Shown: positions 52,493 to 61,520, numbered from the stretch's first letter. The stretch: DNA of 64,000 nucleotides from Candidatus Obscuribacterales bacterium (GCA_019746975.1 JAIERK010000069.1:33282-97281); one strand, 5' to 3'. Notes: generated by a model not told the origin, from the sequence alone. Translations and numbers: made by a program.

Positions 52493-52651
52493 TGTTTGGC
52501 AAGATCGACTCCATGCATCGCCCTTTTGGCAATGTCACGCGTTCTTCAAACCTGTCATCGCATTCGTGACGCCTAGTTCGTTAGCGTTATCTGTCATCAC
52601 GGTAGTAGCACCGCGATCTTGTCCGTGTATTTCAGCACTATTCTCTGTCCA

Positions 52652-52727
52652 CAAGGGACGCGTCCCTGAGTCGTCCGCTCAAGCTTTATAGAAGTAGCGC
52701 ACTAGTTCCGTCTATTCGTTCAGATTT
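52652..52727 (-). pseudogene. Decayed duplicate of the nucleotidyltransferase 3' end
   Basis: This stretch repeats 52736-52810, the last codons and 3' flank of the adjacent gene. Over 56 aligned bases 47 match. On the minus strand it reads NLNE-stop-TELVRYFYKA-stop against DLNEYTELVRYLQKA-stop in the intact gene. The flank CAAGGGACG and GTCGTCCGCTC is also duplicated. It is best explained as an old short tandem duplication of about 84 bp. Confidence 0.75.
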
Positions 52728-52761
52728 CATGCCCTCAAGGGACGTGCCCGGCGTCGTCCGC

Positions 52762-55332
52762 TCAAGCTTTCTGCAAGTAGCGCACCAGCTCAGTGTATTC
52801 GTTCAAATCAGCCGATGTCTTCTGCAGATCGTCTCCGTCAGCATACACATGCACGAGCGGTTCGACTGCGTCCGGCAGGACGAGAATCCAGTGGTGTGGT
52901 CTGGTTTCGATTTTCACACCATCAAGAAGCTCAACCTGCTTGTCTTGATGTTTTTCAACGAGAAGGCGCATGACCTGCCCCTTTCTTTCCCATGGGCAGT
53001 GCACCGAGTCGACCTGATAGATGAGTGGGGGTAAACTCTTGACCGCATCGCTCAAGCTACGACCCTGGTAGGTGAGGTGCTCGATCACCTGACCGACCGA
53101 GAACAAGGCGTCGTAGCCGTTTTGAAACTCCGGAAAGATAAAGCAACCGCTCGAGGAGCCTCCGAGTGCGGCGCCCGGCGTTTTCGAAGTCGTGGTACCA
53201 ATCTCGGTCTCCGAAGCTTTGCACCTGACGACCTGACAGTTGTGCTCTTCTGCAATGCGTTCGATGATCGAACTGGCATTAACCGGCACAACGACTGTCT
53301 TTCCTGGCTTGTCGCGCAGAATGATCTCAGCAACAAGTGCTAACAACAATTCGCCACGAATAATCTGTCCAGTATCGTCGACCAACGTGAGCTGCTCTCC
53401 ATTGCGGCCAATCTGCACGCCCATTTCGGCCCCCAGAGCCTTGACCACATCGGCGAGCTGTTTGCGCATGGCAAGCCGTTCTTCAGGACGAGGCGCATTG
53501 ACTCGAATTGATGAGTTGAGCACGACCGATTCAATACCGAGCTCGCCGAGCAGATCGGGCAGAATAACACCGGTTTCGGCCATGGCATAATCGACGACGA
53601 CTTTGGGAGCCTGAGTGGCGATATCACCTGTTTTGGTCATTCGTGTGAATGCAGAGCCCGGCATAACGCAGAAAGGCACCGTATCTTCTTCGAATACCTG
53701 ACCCTTGATGCACTCGAGAAAGGCTTCCTTATAATATGCCTTCACGCGACTGGGATATATGATGTTGCCCACTTCAGAAGGCTTGCAACGCGGGAAGTCT
53801 TCTTTGAAAAACGTATTTTCAATCTTTCTTTCCAACTTCTTGTTGATTGAGATGCCCTGAGAATCGAAGAATTCGAGTGTTATCTTATCGAGTTCTCGTT
53901 GCGAAAGGCGAACGTGAATCAGTCCGTTGGCGCGCTGTGTCTGAACATAATAGCGAGCGATCGGAAGCGGCGTCGCTTCCAAATTCTGAACCTCAATGCC
54001 GACAGAGACGAGCCCTGCTATAACCGCGCGAGTGATCATCTGACTAACAGGCCAGTAGTCGCGACTGACAAGAACAGGGCCGCCGTTAAGAGTCGCTCCG
54101 TATGCGGCCGCCAGGTTGACGGCAAACTCGGGAGTTATCTCGATGTTAGCAAGACCTCTTACTCCGTGAGCTCCGAAAAGGCTTCGAGGTGCGCGAGTCC
54201 CCCAGACCAACGATGTTAAAACGCGAGATCCCGATTCGATCACCTTGTCGGGCCAAACGCGAACATCGGGGCTGATAGAGGCTTCCTGACCGACCACGGT
54301 GTTGGCTCCGATGATGCCACCTTCAAGAATTTCAGCAGCATCGTGAATCGTGGCTCCGTTACAGACGACGCAGGCGCGAAGCTGAGCACCGTTGCCGACA
54401 TAAACGTTGGACCAGATAACCGGCTGCTTCATAGAGACTTGTTCTTGAATCACAACATTATCACCGATAGTCGTGAACGGTCCTATTTCAGTCTCACGTC
54501 CAATTCGGCAATTAGCGCCGATAATGATCGGACCATGCAGTTTGGCGGTTGGATCGATTAGCGTGCCTTCTCCGATGAGAACATCCTCTTCAGCGGCTGG
54601 GAGATCAAAATCCAGAGTGAGCTTTCTGTCGAGAAGGTCTTTGTGAGCCTGCCTGTACATCTGCAAATTGCCGATGTCACACCAGTACGATTCAGAGACA
54701 TAACCGAACATTGGCTCGTTGCGCAACAACAAGAGTGGAAATAGATCGTTGGAGAAATCCTGCTCCTGTCCCATCACTATATACTTGAGCACTTCCGGCT
54801 CCAGAATGTAGGTACCGGTGTTGGCGGTGTCTGAAAAGATTTCGCTTGCGCCGGGCTTTTCAAGAAATCTCTGAATTCGTCCGTTCTGATCGGTTATCAC
54901 CAGACCGTATTCGAACGGGTTGGGAACACGCTTCAATACGAGAGTCGCTTTCGATTTCTTCTCCCGATGGAAGGCGAGCGCTGCGGTGAGATCGATGTCG
55001 GTAAGCGTATCTCCAGAGATAACCAGGAATGTTCCGTCCTTGAGCTTATCTTGAATCGCCTTCACACAACCGGCAGTACCAAGCGGTTTTCCCTCTTCAA
55101 CTGAATAGCTGATTTTGGTACCAAATTCAGAACCATCTCCGAAATAGTCTTTGATAGCATCAGGAAGATAGTGAAGAGTGAATACGATATCGTCGAACTT
55201 ATGAGTTTTGAGCAAATTGACGATATGCAGCGCCATCGGCTTGTTCGCCACCGGAACCATCGGCTTTGGAAGATTGCAGGTCAAAGGTCTTAAACGGGTT
55301 CCTGAACCTCCAGCCATGATTACAGCTTTCAT
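52762..55332 (-). CDS. Sugar-1-phosphate nucleotidyltransferase with hexapeptide repeats and degenerate phosphomannomutase domain
   Basis: This 856-residue protein has three parts. Residues 1-235 are a nucleotidyltransferase with MAGGSGTRLRPLT, KPMVPVANKP and SGDTLTDID, the sites for NTP and metal. Residues about 250-370 are left-handed hexapeptide repeats (IGANCRIGRETEIGPFTTIG). Residues about 380-856 resemble a phosphomannomutase/phosphoglucomutase, but the phosphoserine loop TASHNP is VRLSQR and the metal loop DGDxDR is GRNGEQ, so mutase activity is very unlikely. Similar three-part proteins are known in cyanobacteria as mannose-1-phosphate guanylyltransferases. It probably makes GDP-mannose or a related sugar nucleotide. 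AAGGAGG lies seven bases upstream. The GT4 gene precedes it by 57 bases. Confidence 0.9.
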   Translation of the reverse strand: MKAVIMAGGSGTRLRPLTCNLPKPMVPVANKPMALHIVNLLKTHKFDDIVFTLHYLPDAIKDYFGDGSEFGTKISYSVEEGKPLGTAGCVKAIQDKLKDGTFLVISGDTLTDIDLTAALAFHREKKSKATLVLKRVPNPFEYGLVITDQNGRIQRFLEKPGASEIFSDTANTGTYILEPEVLKYIVMGQEQDFSNDLFPLLLLRNEPMFGYVSESYWCDIGNLQMYRQAHKDLLDRKLTLDFDLPAAEEDVLIGEGTLIDPTAKLHGPIIIGANCRIGRETEIGPFTTIGDNVVIQEQVSMKQPVIWSNVYVGNGAQLRACVVCNGATIHDAAEILEGGIIGANTVVGQEASISPDVRVWPDKVIESGSRVLTSLVWGTRAPRSLFGAHGVRGLANIEITPEFAVNLAAAYGATLNGGPVLVSRDYWPVSQMITRAVIAGLVSVGIEVQNLEATPLPIARYYVQTQRANGLIHVRLSQRELDKITLEFFDSQGISINKKLERKIENTFFKEDFPRCKPSEVGNIIYPSRVKAYYKEAFLECIKGQVFEEDTVPFCVMPGSAFTRMTKTGDIATQAPKVVVDYAMAETGVILPDLLGELGIESVVLNSSIRVNAPRPEERLAMRKQLADVVKALGAEMGVQIGRNGEQLTLVDDTGQIIRGELLLALVAEIILRDKPGKTVVVPVNASSIIERIAEEHNCQVVRCKASETEIGTTTSKTPGAALGGSSSGCFIFPEFQNGYDALFSVGQVIEHLTYQGRSLSDAVKSLPPLIYQVDSVHCPWERKGQVMRLLVEKHQDKQVELLDGVKIETRPHHWILVLPDAVEPLVHVYADGDDLQKTSADLNEYTELVRYLQKA

Positions 55333-55389
55333 CGTCTGCCTCCTTAACTCACTACCTTCGAATTCTCGGATTCCATTTTTTCGACCGCA

Positions 55390-56610
55390 TTAGCGATGCG
55401 AAAGAGAGCCCTCTTTCTTCTTCGACGCGTCACCACGAGCCGTGTCCAGAACACTGCGATACACGTCATAAGTTGCTTGAGCAATGCTCTTCCAATTGTA
55501 GACGTTTTGAACTTTGTCGTACGCCTTCTTACGGATATGGGCAGCGAGCTCCGGATTTCTCATTACCTCGAGAATTCCCCAGGCAAGGCTCTGGGCATTG
55601 CCTGCGTATGTCGTGATTCCTGTCTCCATATGCTCGACGAAATCTCGCAATCCGCCGACATCGGAGACTACGACAGGCACGTTGGCAGCCATACCTTCCA
55701 ACGCCACGATTCCAAAAGGTTCATACAAGCTTGGAATACAAACGACATCGGCAATCTTGTACAACCGGAGCAAATCGTCATCTGAAACATAGCCAAGGAA
55801 CTTGACGTTGTGATCGACGCCCAGATTAGAAGCCTGCGCTTTGAGATCATCCATGAAGTAGCCGGTGCCCACCACGAGAAATTGAGTCCCCGGGTAGTGC
55901 GACAGGATCATCGGAGCAGCCTGGAGCATAACCTGCACACCCTTCTCGTTGACGAGTCGGCCGACATAGAGGACGATGCGCTGATGATCCGCGGCAAAAC
56001 TGGCACGCATTGGTTTGGGATCAAACTCGAAATTGAAATGAGCAGGATCGGTACCATTGGGAACAATGTGGATCTTGTCTTCGGGAACGGTGAAGAGCTG
56101 CCCGAGCTCGGCTTTCATATGGACGCTGTTGACAATGATTTTCCAGGATTCGAAAGTCAGTCGCCATTCCATCTGATTGACGTAGCGCTGCATGTCGGAA
56201 TGAATTCCGCCCATCCTGCCAGCTTCAGTTGCATGAATAGTGGAGACTAGAGGAAGACCAAAACTCTTCATAACCCAAGCAGCGTCTGTAACCATCCAAT
56301 CGTGAGCATGGACGATATCAAACGGTTTTTCATTATGCAATTGAATAGCGTACTGAAGAAGACCGATATTGAGCCTGTTGACCCAGGCCAGGAAATCAGG
56401 AGTAGTATCGCTCTGCGTCTTCACCCGATGCACATGAACCAGACCATCGAGCTCGTGCTCTTTGGTACCCGGATGGTCGGCGGTCACTACGTGAACCTCT
56501 AAGCCTTGATTGGCCAGCTCTTTAGATAACGCCCATACGACTCTGGAGAGACCACCAATAATTCTGGGCGGATACTCCCAGGCCAACATCAACACTCGCT
56601 CTTTCTTCAC
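55390..56610 (-). CDS. GT4-family glycosyltransferase
   Basis: The 406-residue GT-B enzyme starts at GTG 56610 with AAGGG upstream. WEYPPRIIGGLSRVVWALSK (about 11-30) is the donor-phosphate glycine loop as seen in glycogen-synthase-like GT4 enzymes, HAHDWM follows, and the C-terminal half has LYVGRLVNEKGV and the E-x7-E motif in YEPFGIVALEG. It should transfer a sugar from a nucleotide donor to glycan, in the cytoplasm. It is the first gene of a pair with the sugar nucleotidyltransferase, so a shared sugar such as mannose is plausible. A starch/glycogen synthase-like role is an alternative. Confidence 0.92.
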   Translation of the reverse strand: MKKERVLMLAWEYPPRIIGGLSRVVWALSKELANQGLEVHVVTADHPGTKEHELDGLVHVHRVKTQSDTTPDFLAWVNRLNIGLLQYAIQLHNEKPFDIVHAHDWMVTDAAWVMKSFGLPLVSTIHATEAGRMGGIHSDMQRYVNQMEWRLTFESWKIIVNSVHMKAELGQLFTVPEDKIHIVPNGTDPAHFNFEFDPKPMRASFAADHQRIVLYVGRLVNEKGVQVMLQAAPMILSHYPGTQFLVVGTGYFMDDLKAQASNLGVDHNVKFLGYVSDDDLLRLYKIADVVCIPSLYEPFGIVALEGMAANVPVVVSDVGGLRDFVEHMETGITTYAGNAQSLAWGILEVMRNPELAAHIRKKAYDKVQNVYNWKSIAQATYDVYRSVLDTARGDASKKKEGSLSHR

Positions 56611-56840
56611 TTGTTAACCCTTCTTAAGTTGCACAGGACTTACGAGACAGGCCCTTTCTCCCAGGTAATATTCGTCCTGCTCTTCGGTTGAGAGATGATC
56701 TTACAAAATCGGCGTGTCGAGCGGCCAATACTTAATGAGTAGGTACTAAGATCTTCACGCTTTTGATGCTCCAACCGATCAATTTACTGAGATACTGGAT
56801 ATATAGTCGGACAAGACACGTCTCAGTCTTTCTGTGCTAT

Positions 56841-56879
56841 ATGGGTTGGACGATATCGTCTTTACCCCCGGTAACCCAT
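56841..56879. promoter_or_regulatory. Nested inverted repeats before the PAS kinase gene
   Basis: An outer pair ATGGGTT (56841-56847) and AACCCAT (56873-56879) encloses a perfect 12-bp palindrome GACGATATCGTC (56849-56860). The element ends 22 bases before the kinase start, in the 291-bp gap between divergent genes. It could be an operator or a leader hairpin. Confidence 0.4.
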
Positions 56880-56901
56880 TTAAATCCGAGGACCATCACA
56901 G

Positions 56902-58167
56902 TTGTCAGACCCAGTCTTAAAGCGTGAACAATCAACAGGTACTGAAGCAACTCTAGAGGCAATCAAGACCGCATTTCGAGGCATACACAAGCCCGTTGCG
57001 ATTATGGATAGTGAGTTTAAAGTTGCTTTTGTCAACAAAACCTGGGCGCGACTAACAGCAGTCACAGAAGATGAATGCGTTGGCAAAACCCTCGATTTGA
57101 TTGTGCACCCCAAAGACATTCCTGGCATAACTCAGGCATTCGAAAGCCTGGAGGCGCAGGGCACAAGAGTGAAAGCCCGCGTCCGCAGCGGTCGAGACAA
57201 CTATGAATGGTGCTCGATGGAAGTAGCTAACTTGGAGGTCAATGGGGACCTGTACCGAGTGCTGCTTTCGACCGAACGCGAGTTCCTCCACATAGAATTC
57301 ACGAGCGCTGAAGCCGGTTTGAAAAAAATCGCCGCGCAGCTCTGGGCTAATGGCGACCTACCTGACGAATTGGGCGACCAGGACGAGTTGACCATACTGA
57401 AGTCGCGACTGGACACACTGTCCCAGAAGGTAGCGACGGAAAAAGAGTTGAGAATCAACAGTGAAAAATTGGCCCATGCGCTCCTTGGCCAGTTCGCGTG
57501 GCTCTTGGCTCACGAACTCAAGGAGCCTGTCAGAGTGATTGCCACTACGACTGGCCTTCTGTTGAACGATTGCAACGATGAAGACGATAGACGAGAGCTG
57601 ACCTCCTATCTGAGGGAAGCAGCCTCTACAGCGACGCAAAAAATCGACGACATACTCTATTACTGCTCTATCGATCGCAACCAGTGGACGCTCAAGAAAG
57701 TAGATTTGCAAAAGGTCGTCGCAAAAATTATCGAGGACACGAAGAGCAAGCATAAGAAAAAGAATGCCACAGTCACCATAGACAGCGCGCCCCTACCGAA
57801 AATTGTTGGACATAAATCCTCACTTGAATTGATTTTCGAACAACTACTGACCAATGCCCTTCTGTACTGCGGCGACCGGGAGCCGGTCATAGACGTGAGC
57901 GCTTACGAAAACAATGGCGATGAATGGGTCTTCGCCGTCAAAGACAACGGCATCGGAATCGCCGAAGGATCGCACAAGCGTGTCTTCGACATGTTCTGCC
58001 GACTCGATCGCAACGTCCCCGGACGAGGCATCGGACTGCCGATCTCAAAGCGTATCGCCGAGCTTCACGATGGCAGGATGTGGCTGGAATCTCAGATCGG
58101 AGAAGGGTCGACTTTCTATTTCTCCATCTCGAAAAAGGTCACAGGTGTTCCAACGGAGAACGCCTGA
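56902..58167 (+). CDS. Soluble PAS-domain sensor histidine kinase
   Basis: The 421-residue kinase starts at TTG 56902 with GAGGA upstream. There is no membrane segment. A PAS domain (about 20-135: KPVAIMDSEFKVAFVNKTWA) precedes a helical linker, the phosphoacceptor helix with HELKEPVRVI (about His209) and a HATPase domain with QLLTNALLY, VKDNGIGIAEG and GRGIGLPISKRIAELHDG. The form, with CRLDRNVPGRGIGL, is close to phytochrome-like kinases of cyanobacteria. No receiver gene is on the same strand nearby, so the partner is unknown; the receivers on the opposite strand at 61097-61904 are candidates. The H box reads HELKEP instead of HELRTP, an accepted variant. Confidence 0.9.
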   Translation: MSDPVLKREQSTGTEATLEAIKTAFRGIHKPVAIMDSEFKVAFVNKTWARLTAVTEDECVGKTLDLIVHPKDIPGITQAFESLEAQGTRVKARVRSGRDNYEWCSMEVANLEVNGDLYRVLLSTEREFLHIEFTSAEAGLKKIAAQLWANGDLPDELGDQDELTILKSRLDTLSQKVATEKELRINSEKLAHALLGQFAWLLAHELKEPVRVIATTTGLLLNDCNDEDDRRELTSYLREAASTATQKIDDILYYCSIDRNQWTLKKVDLQKVVAKIIEDTKSKHKKKNATVTIDSAPLPKIVGHKSSLELIFEQLLTNALLYCGDREPVIDVSAYENNGDEWVFAVKDNGIGIAEGSHKRVFDMFCRLDRNVPGRGIGLPISKRIAELHDGRMWLESQIGEGSTFYFSISKKVTGVPTENA

Positions 58168-58281
58168 TTCTTGAATTATCGGGATGCGTGAGATGGTGCC
58201 CGGTGTCTCGCCGGCATAGAGCGCATTCGAATGCGTATCTTGACGAGATAGAGACGGTGTTACCGAAGCTCTTCCGGACTT

Positions 58282-58312
58282 GCTCGGTGCCGGCGAGACT
58301 AGCGGTCCCAGT
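58282..58312. repeat. Dispersed short repeat, copy C
   Basis: TGCTCGGTGCCGGCGAGAC followed by TAGCGGTCCCAG matches the copies at 1519-1540 and 3646-3674. About 75 bases to its left, TCTCGCCGGCA is the reverse complement of its TGCCGGCGAGA, so this gap holds an inverted pair. A 14-bp palindrome CGCATTCGAATGCG (58222-58235) lies between them. Confidence 0.5.
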
Positions 58313-58399
58313 AGCCTTGCCTCTCCAGCAACGACGAGTTTTTCCGGCAACGTCCAGAGCGAGTGTCGCGCTTGAAGAGGTACGTACAAACCCGCTTTG

Positions 58400-59410
58400 C
58401 TACTCAGTCGAAAGCGGTCTGGTCATGAGCGTCATGATTGCTTTTTCCGGGGTAGTGCCGCCCGTCAGCACGGCATAAACCTGCTCGGCAATCGGCATCT
58501 CTATTCCGATCTTTCGCGAAAGCTCGCATACTGCAAATGTCGTGTTGACGCCTTCTGCCTCTGTATCCACGAGCTTCAAAGAGACTTCAAGAGTCGTGCC
58601 TTTGGCAAGGTGATGACCGACTCTGTAGTTGCGTGACAGAGGACCCTGGCACGTAGCAAGCAGATCGCCCATGCCGGAGAGCCCAGACAACGTCGACTCT
58701 CGTGCACCAAAGTCTAGAGCGAGGCGCTTCATCTCGGACAATCCACGGGTGAGCAATGCTGCCTTGGCATTGTAGCCAAGATTCAAACCGTCAGATCCAC
58801 CGGCTGCGATTGCAATTATGTTTTTCAGCGTGCCACCATATTCAACACCAACAATATCGTCGCTGGCATACAGCCTGAAGCTGCTGGTACTGAGAGTGCG
58901 CTGAACCAGCTTTGCATCTTCTAGCGGTTGACCCGCGACAACTGCGGCAGCAGGCAGACCGGCTCGTATTTCGAAGGCGAGGTTCGGTCCGGACAGACTG
59001 AGTATTCTTAATCCAGGAAGCTCTTCCTTCAAGACCTCCGACATCCGCAAATGAGTATCCAACTCCAGACCCTTTACCGCACTAACAACAATTGGGCTGG
59101 CCGCCCCAATAACTCCGCGAAGGCGTCTAGCTAGATCACGGAGATGTTGAGATGTGCAGGAGACGACGATGATACCGCAACCAACAACGGTGGCTTCCAG
59201 ATTGTCCGAAAGCGATAGTCCCTCTGGTACCGCCACCGGTGACGGTTTTTCGAGGATACCGGTCTCCCTGATTCTGGCAATCTGTTCGGATCGGTTGGAA
59301 AATAATCTGACCTCGAGCGCCGGCTGCCTGGCCAACAACCAGGCCAGAGTCGACCCCCAGGCTCCCGAGCCCAGTACTGCAATCTTCACTCCGGCGGGCG
59401 ATCCTGTCAT
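58400..59410 (-). CDS. gpsA: NAD(P)-dependent glycerol-3-phosphate dehydrogenase
   Basis: The start at ATG 59410 overlaps the stop of the upstream gene by one base (TGATG), giving 336 residues. VLGSGAWGSTLAWLLAR (about 12-28) is the NAD(P) site; SLSGPNLAFEI, GGTLKNIIAIAAGGSDGL with the catalytic Lys, and GLSGMGDLLATCQGPLSRN are the other family blocks. It reduces dihydroxyacetone phosphate to glycerol-3-phosphate, the substrate of PlsY (18782-19474) for phospholipid synthesis. Its place as the last gene of a signalling operon is unusual and suggests that lipid precursor supply is expressed with the phosphorelay genes. Motifs are intact. Confidence 0.96.
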   Translation of the reverse strand: MTGSPAGVKIAVLGSGAWGSTLAWLLARQPALEVRLFSNRSEQIARIRETGILEKPSPVAVPEGLSLSDNLEATVVGCGIIVVSCTSQHLRDLARRLRGVIGAASPIVVSAVKGLELDTHLRMSEVLKEELPGLRILSLSGPNLAFEIRAGLPAAAVVAGQPLEDAKLVQRTLSTSSFRLYASDDIVGVEYGGTLKNIIAIAAGGSDGLNLGYNAKAALLTRGLSEMKRLALDFGARESTLSGLSGMGDLLATCQGPLSRNYRVGHHLAKGTTLEVSLKLVDTEAEGVNTTFAVCELSRKIGIEMPIAEQVYAVLTGGTTPEKAIMTLMTRPLSTE

Positions 59411-61089
59411 CAAAAATGCTTAGCGCTGCCTTGCGGGTTGAATGCGACAGCACAGTTCCTCCCCTGAGACTTGGCTTCCTGCAAGGCCAGATAAGCATGC
59501 GTGAGCCAACCTTCCAGACTCATAACCTTCGCATCGAGCACGGCAACGCCCGCCGAGCAGGTGGCATAGAAGCCGGAATGCGACATAGTCACATGTTGGA
59601 TTGCGGCAAAATCTGACAGGATCCGCGTGGCGAGTGCGACGGCTTCCTTTTCGTCGAGCGATTCGGCGATGATGCCGAATTCATCGCCGCTAATTCTTCC
59701 GATGATATCGGACTGGCGCAAGCGCTTGCGAAGAAGCAGAGAAAGCGCGACAAGCACCTTATCTCCACCTGGATAACCATGTCGCTCGTTGATCGATTTA
59801 AAATAATCGACGTCGAGAATAATCAAGGAAACCGCCCCCTGCCTTCGCTTCTGCTGTGCTACAGCAGCCTGCCCTTGCTCCATGAAAGAAGTATGATTGA
59901 GCAGATTTGTGAGGCCATCCTTGTGAAGCAGAGTCTTCAAAAAGCGCGAGCGCTCCAATCGTGAAGAGACGCTGTTGAGCAAAAGTGCTGGAGGAACAGG
60001 CTTGACCAGATGATCGTCGCCGCCCGCTCTGGCACTCTCAATTCGAGCATCCAGTTGTCCTTGAGTAGTGAGAAAAAGCACGGGCAAGGTCGCGTGGCGC
60101 TCATCCTGCCTGATATAACGAGCCAGTTCGTAGCCCGTCATGCCTGGTAGCATCACATCGAGCAACACCAGGTCAGGCTGAAATTGAGACATATACGAGT
60201 CGAAATGTTTTGGATCGGTACACGTGCGCACCTGATAGCCGGCTGATTCCAGGAAAGCTCGGATGAATGCGGCTTGATCCGGATCATCTTCAACCGAGAG
60301 AATGCGAGGTGGGTCCTGTCGTTTTTTATCGAGCAGATATCGAAGCCGACGAAGCATCGCTTTCAGGTCCACAGGTTTCTCGAAGTGGGCATCAGCACCA
60401 CAATGTATAGACCTGACCTTGTCGAGAAATCCGGTCTGTTTACTCACGATAATGATGGCGGGCTCTTCGCCCTGTGGCATGGCACGTACTTTCTCGATGA
60501 GCTCGTACGCATCACCGTCGGGTAGGGGGATTTCAACGAATAAACCGTCCGGCATTCCTCTCATGAGTTCGGTTATCGCCTGAGCGATATTGCGCGAAGT
60601 TCTGGCGACCATGCCATTCTCCTCGACCAGCGAGGAGAGGGTGCTGAGATTACTCTGGTCTTCGTCGATTATCAAAATCGTCGGTTTTCCGGAGGTTTCG
60701 GGAATGAAGCTGGGCGCGGAGGAGTCCAGATTTGATGTCACCGGCGGTGCATCTCCATCGCCGTCTCCACGAGAAAAAATCGAGGAAAGTTCTGAGATGA
60801 TTGTTTTAAGCTTGTTTACATCAACTGGATTTTCAGAGATGTTACCGCGAAGGATTGTTTCACAATACTGCTCGCCTTCGGCACCAAGTTGAGACACCTG
60901 CTGAAAGCCATACATAGAGCCCGATCCGGCTAACCAGTGAAAGTTCTTGCTCAGCCGACGCACCAGTTCCTCATCGCCGGGATTCGAAAAAAGACCGTCG
61001 AGGATCTCCAGTATCTCAGCCAAACGCTCCGTAGACCGCCTGAGATACTTCTCCTTCAACTCCCCAAAAGTCTCTTTCCAGGACTGCAT
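59410..61089 (-). CDS. Hpt-REC-REC-GGDEF signalling protein (PleD-like)
   Basis: The 559-residue protein has an Hpt-type helical domain (about 10-105) with His51 in FHWLAGSGS, a first receiver (about 136-250) in which the phosphoacceptor Asp is Glu186 (FVEIPLPDG), a second, intact receiver (about 262-380: Asp268-Asp269, Asp311 in LLDVMLPG, Lys363) and a GGDEF domain (about 390-550). The GGDEF signature is RISGDEFG (467-471 SGDEF) with an I site RQSD (458-461) five residues before, so c-di-GMP synthesis with product inhibition is expected. Glu186 may mimic a permanently phosphorylated state. It lies 7 bases after a single-domain receiver and overlaps gpsA by one base. Confidence 0.93.
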   Translation of the reverse strand: MQSWKETFGELKEKYLRRSTERLAEILEILDGLFSNPGDEELVRRLSKNFHWLAGSGSMYGFQQVSQLGAEGEQYCETILRGNISENPVDVNKLKTIISELSSIFSRGDGDGDAPPVTSNLDSSAPSFIPETSGKPTILIIDEDQSNLSTLSSLVEENGMVARTSRNIAQAITELMRGMPDGLFVEIPLPDGDAYELIEKVRAMPQGEEPAIIIVSKQTGFLDKVRSIHCGADAHFEKPVDLKAMLRRLRYLLDKKRQDPPRILSVEDDPDQAAFIRAFLESAGYQVRTCTDPKHFDSYMSQFQPDLVLLDVMLPGMTGYELARYIRQDERHATLPVLFLTTQGQLDARIESARAGGDDHLVKPVPPALLLNSVSSRLERSRFLKTLLHKDGLTNLLNHTSFMEQGQAAVAQQKRRQGAVSLIILDVDYFKSINERHGYPGGDKVLVALSLLLRKRLRQSDIIGRISGDEFGIIAESLDEKEAVALATRILSDFAAIQHVTMSHSGFYATCSAGVAVLDAKVMSLEGWLTHAYLALQEAKSQGRNCAVAFNPQGSAKHF

Positions 61090-61096
61090 TTGAGAC

Positions 61097-61462
61097 TCAG
61101 GCCTCCAAGATCTGCTGTACCTGAAGGGCCAACGTAGTTGGATCGAAAGGCTTGGTCAGGACACCAGTAGCGCCCATGCGCTTGAGCTTTTCAATCTCCG
61201 AAGTCATCGCTTTGGCTGTCAGAAAGATTACCGGTATATCGTGTGTTGCCTCGTTTGTTCTAAGTGCTTCCAAGGTCGCAGGACCATCCATGATCGGCAT
61301 CATCATGTCGAGCAGGATCACATCAGGCTTTTCTCGCGAAGCAACCTCAATACCGTGGGCACCATTTTCAGCTTCGATAACGTCAAGACCGCCAAGCAGA
61401 CTCAGGCTCATCTTGGCTATCTCTCGTGTATCTTCTTCATCGTCGATGATGAGTACTCTCAT
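61097..61462 (-). CDS. Single-domain response regulator 1
   Basis: A 121-residue receiver with nothing attached. Asp7-Asp8 form the acidic pocket, Asp52 in LLDMMMP is the phosphoacceptor, Thr in IFLTAKA and Lys in LTKPFDP are present. All residues for phosphotransfer are intact. Such CheY-like proteins shuttle phosphate between kinases and Hpt domains or bind targets directly. It sits between another stand-alone receiver (58 bases upstream) and the Hpt-REC-REC-GGDEF gene (7 bases downstream), so a relay from the large kinase at the right edge through this protein to His51 of the Hpt is a reasonable model. It is a recent-looking paralogue of receiver 2. Confidence 0.93.
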   Translation of the reverse strand: MRVLIIDDEEDTREIAKMSLSLLGGLDVIEAENGAHGIEVASREKPDVILLDMMMPIMDGPATLEALRTNEATHDIPVIFLTAKAMTSEIEKLKRMGATGVLTKPFDPTTLALQVQQILEA

Positions 61463-61520
61463 TGTCCTTCCTCGCTATCCGCTCAAGCCCCCGGTCTACC
61501 TTATCTTCAATCTACTTGCC

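Larger units (their letters stand above)
52269..52761. other. Intergenic region, 493 bp
   Basis: It holds a strong hairpin (52472-52492) and a decayed duplicate of the 3' end of the next gene (52652-52727), described separately. A perfect 14-bp palindrome, AGGGACGCGTCCCT, lies at 52654-52667. Promoter elements for the minus-strand gene starting at 52268 should lie in its left part; none is clear. No tRNA or small gene recognised. Confidence 0.5.
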
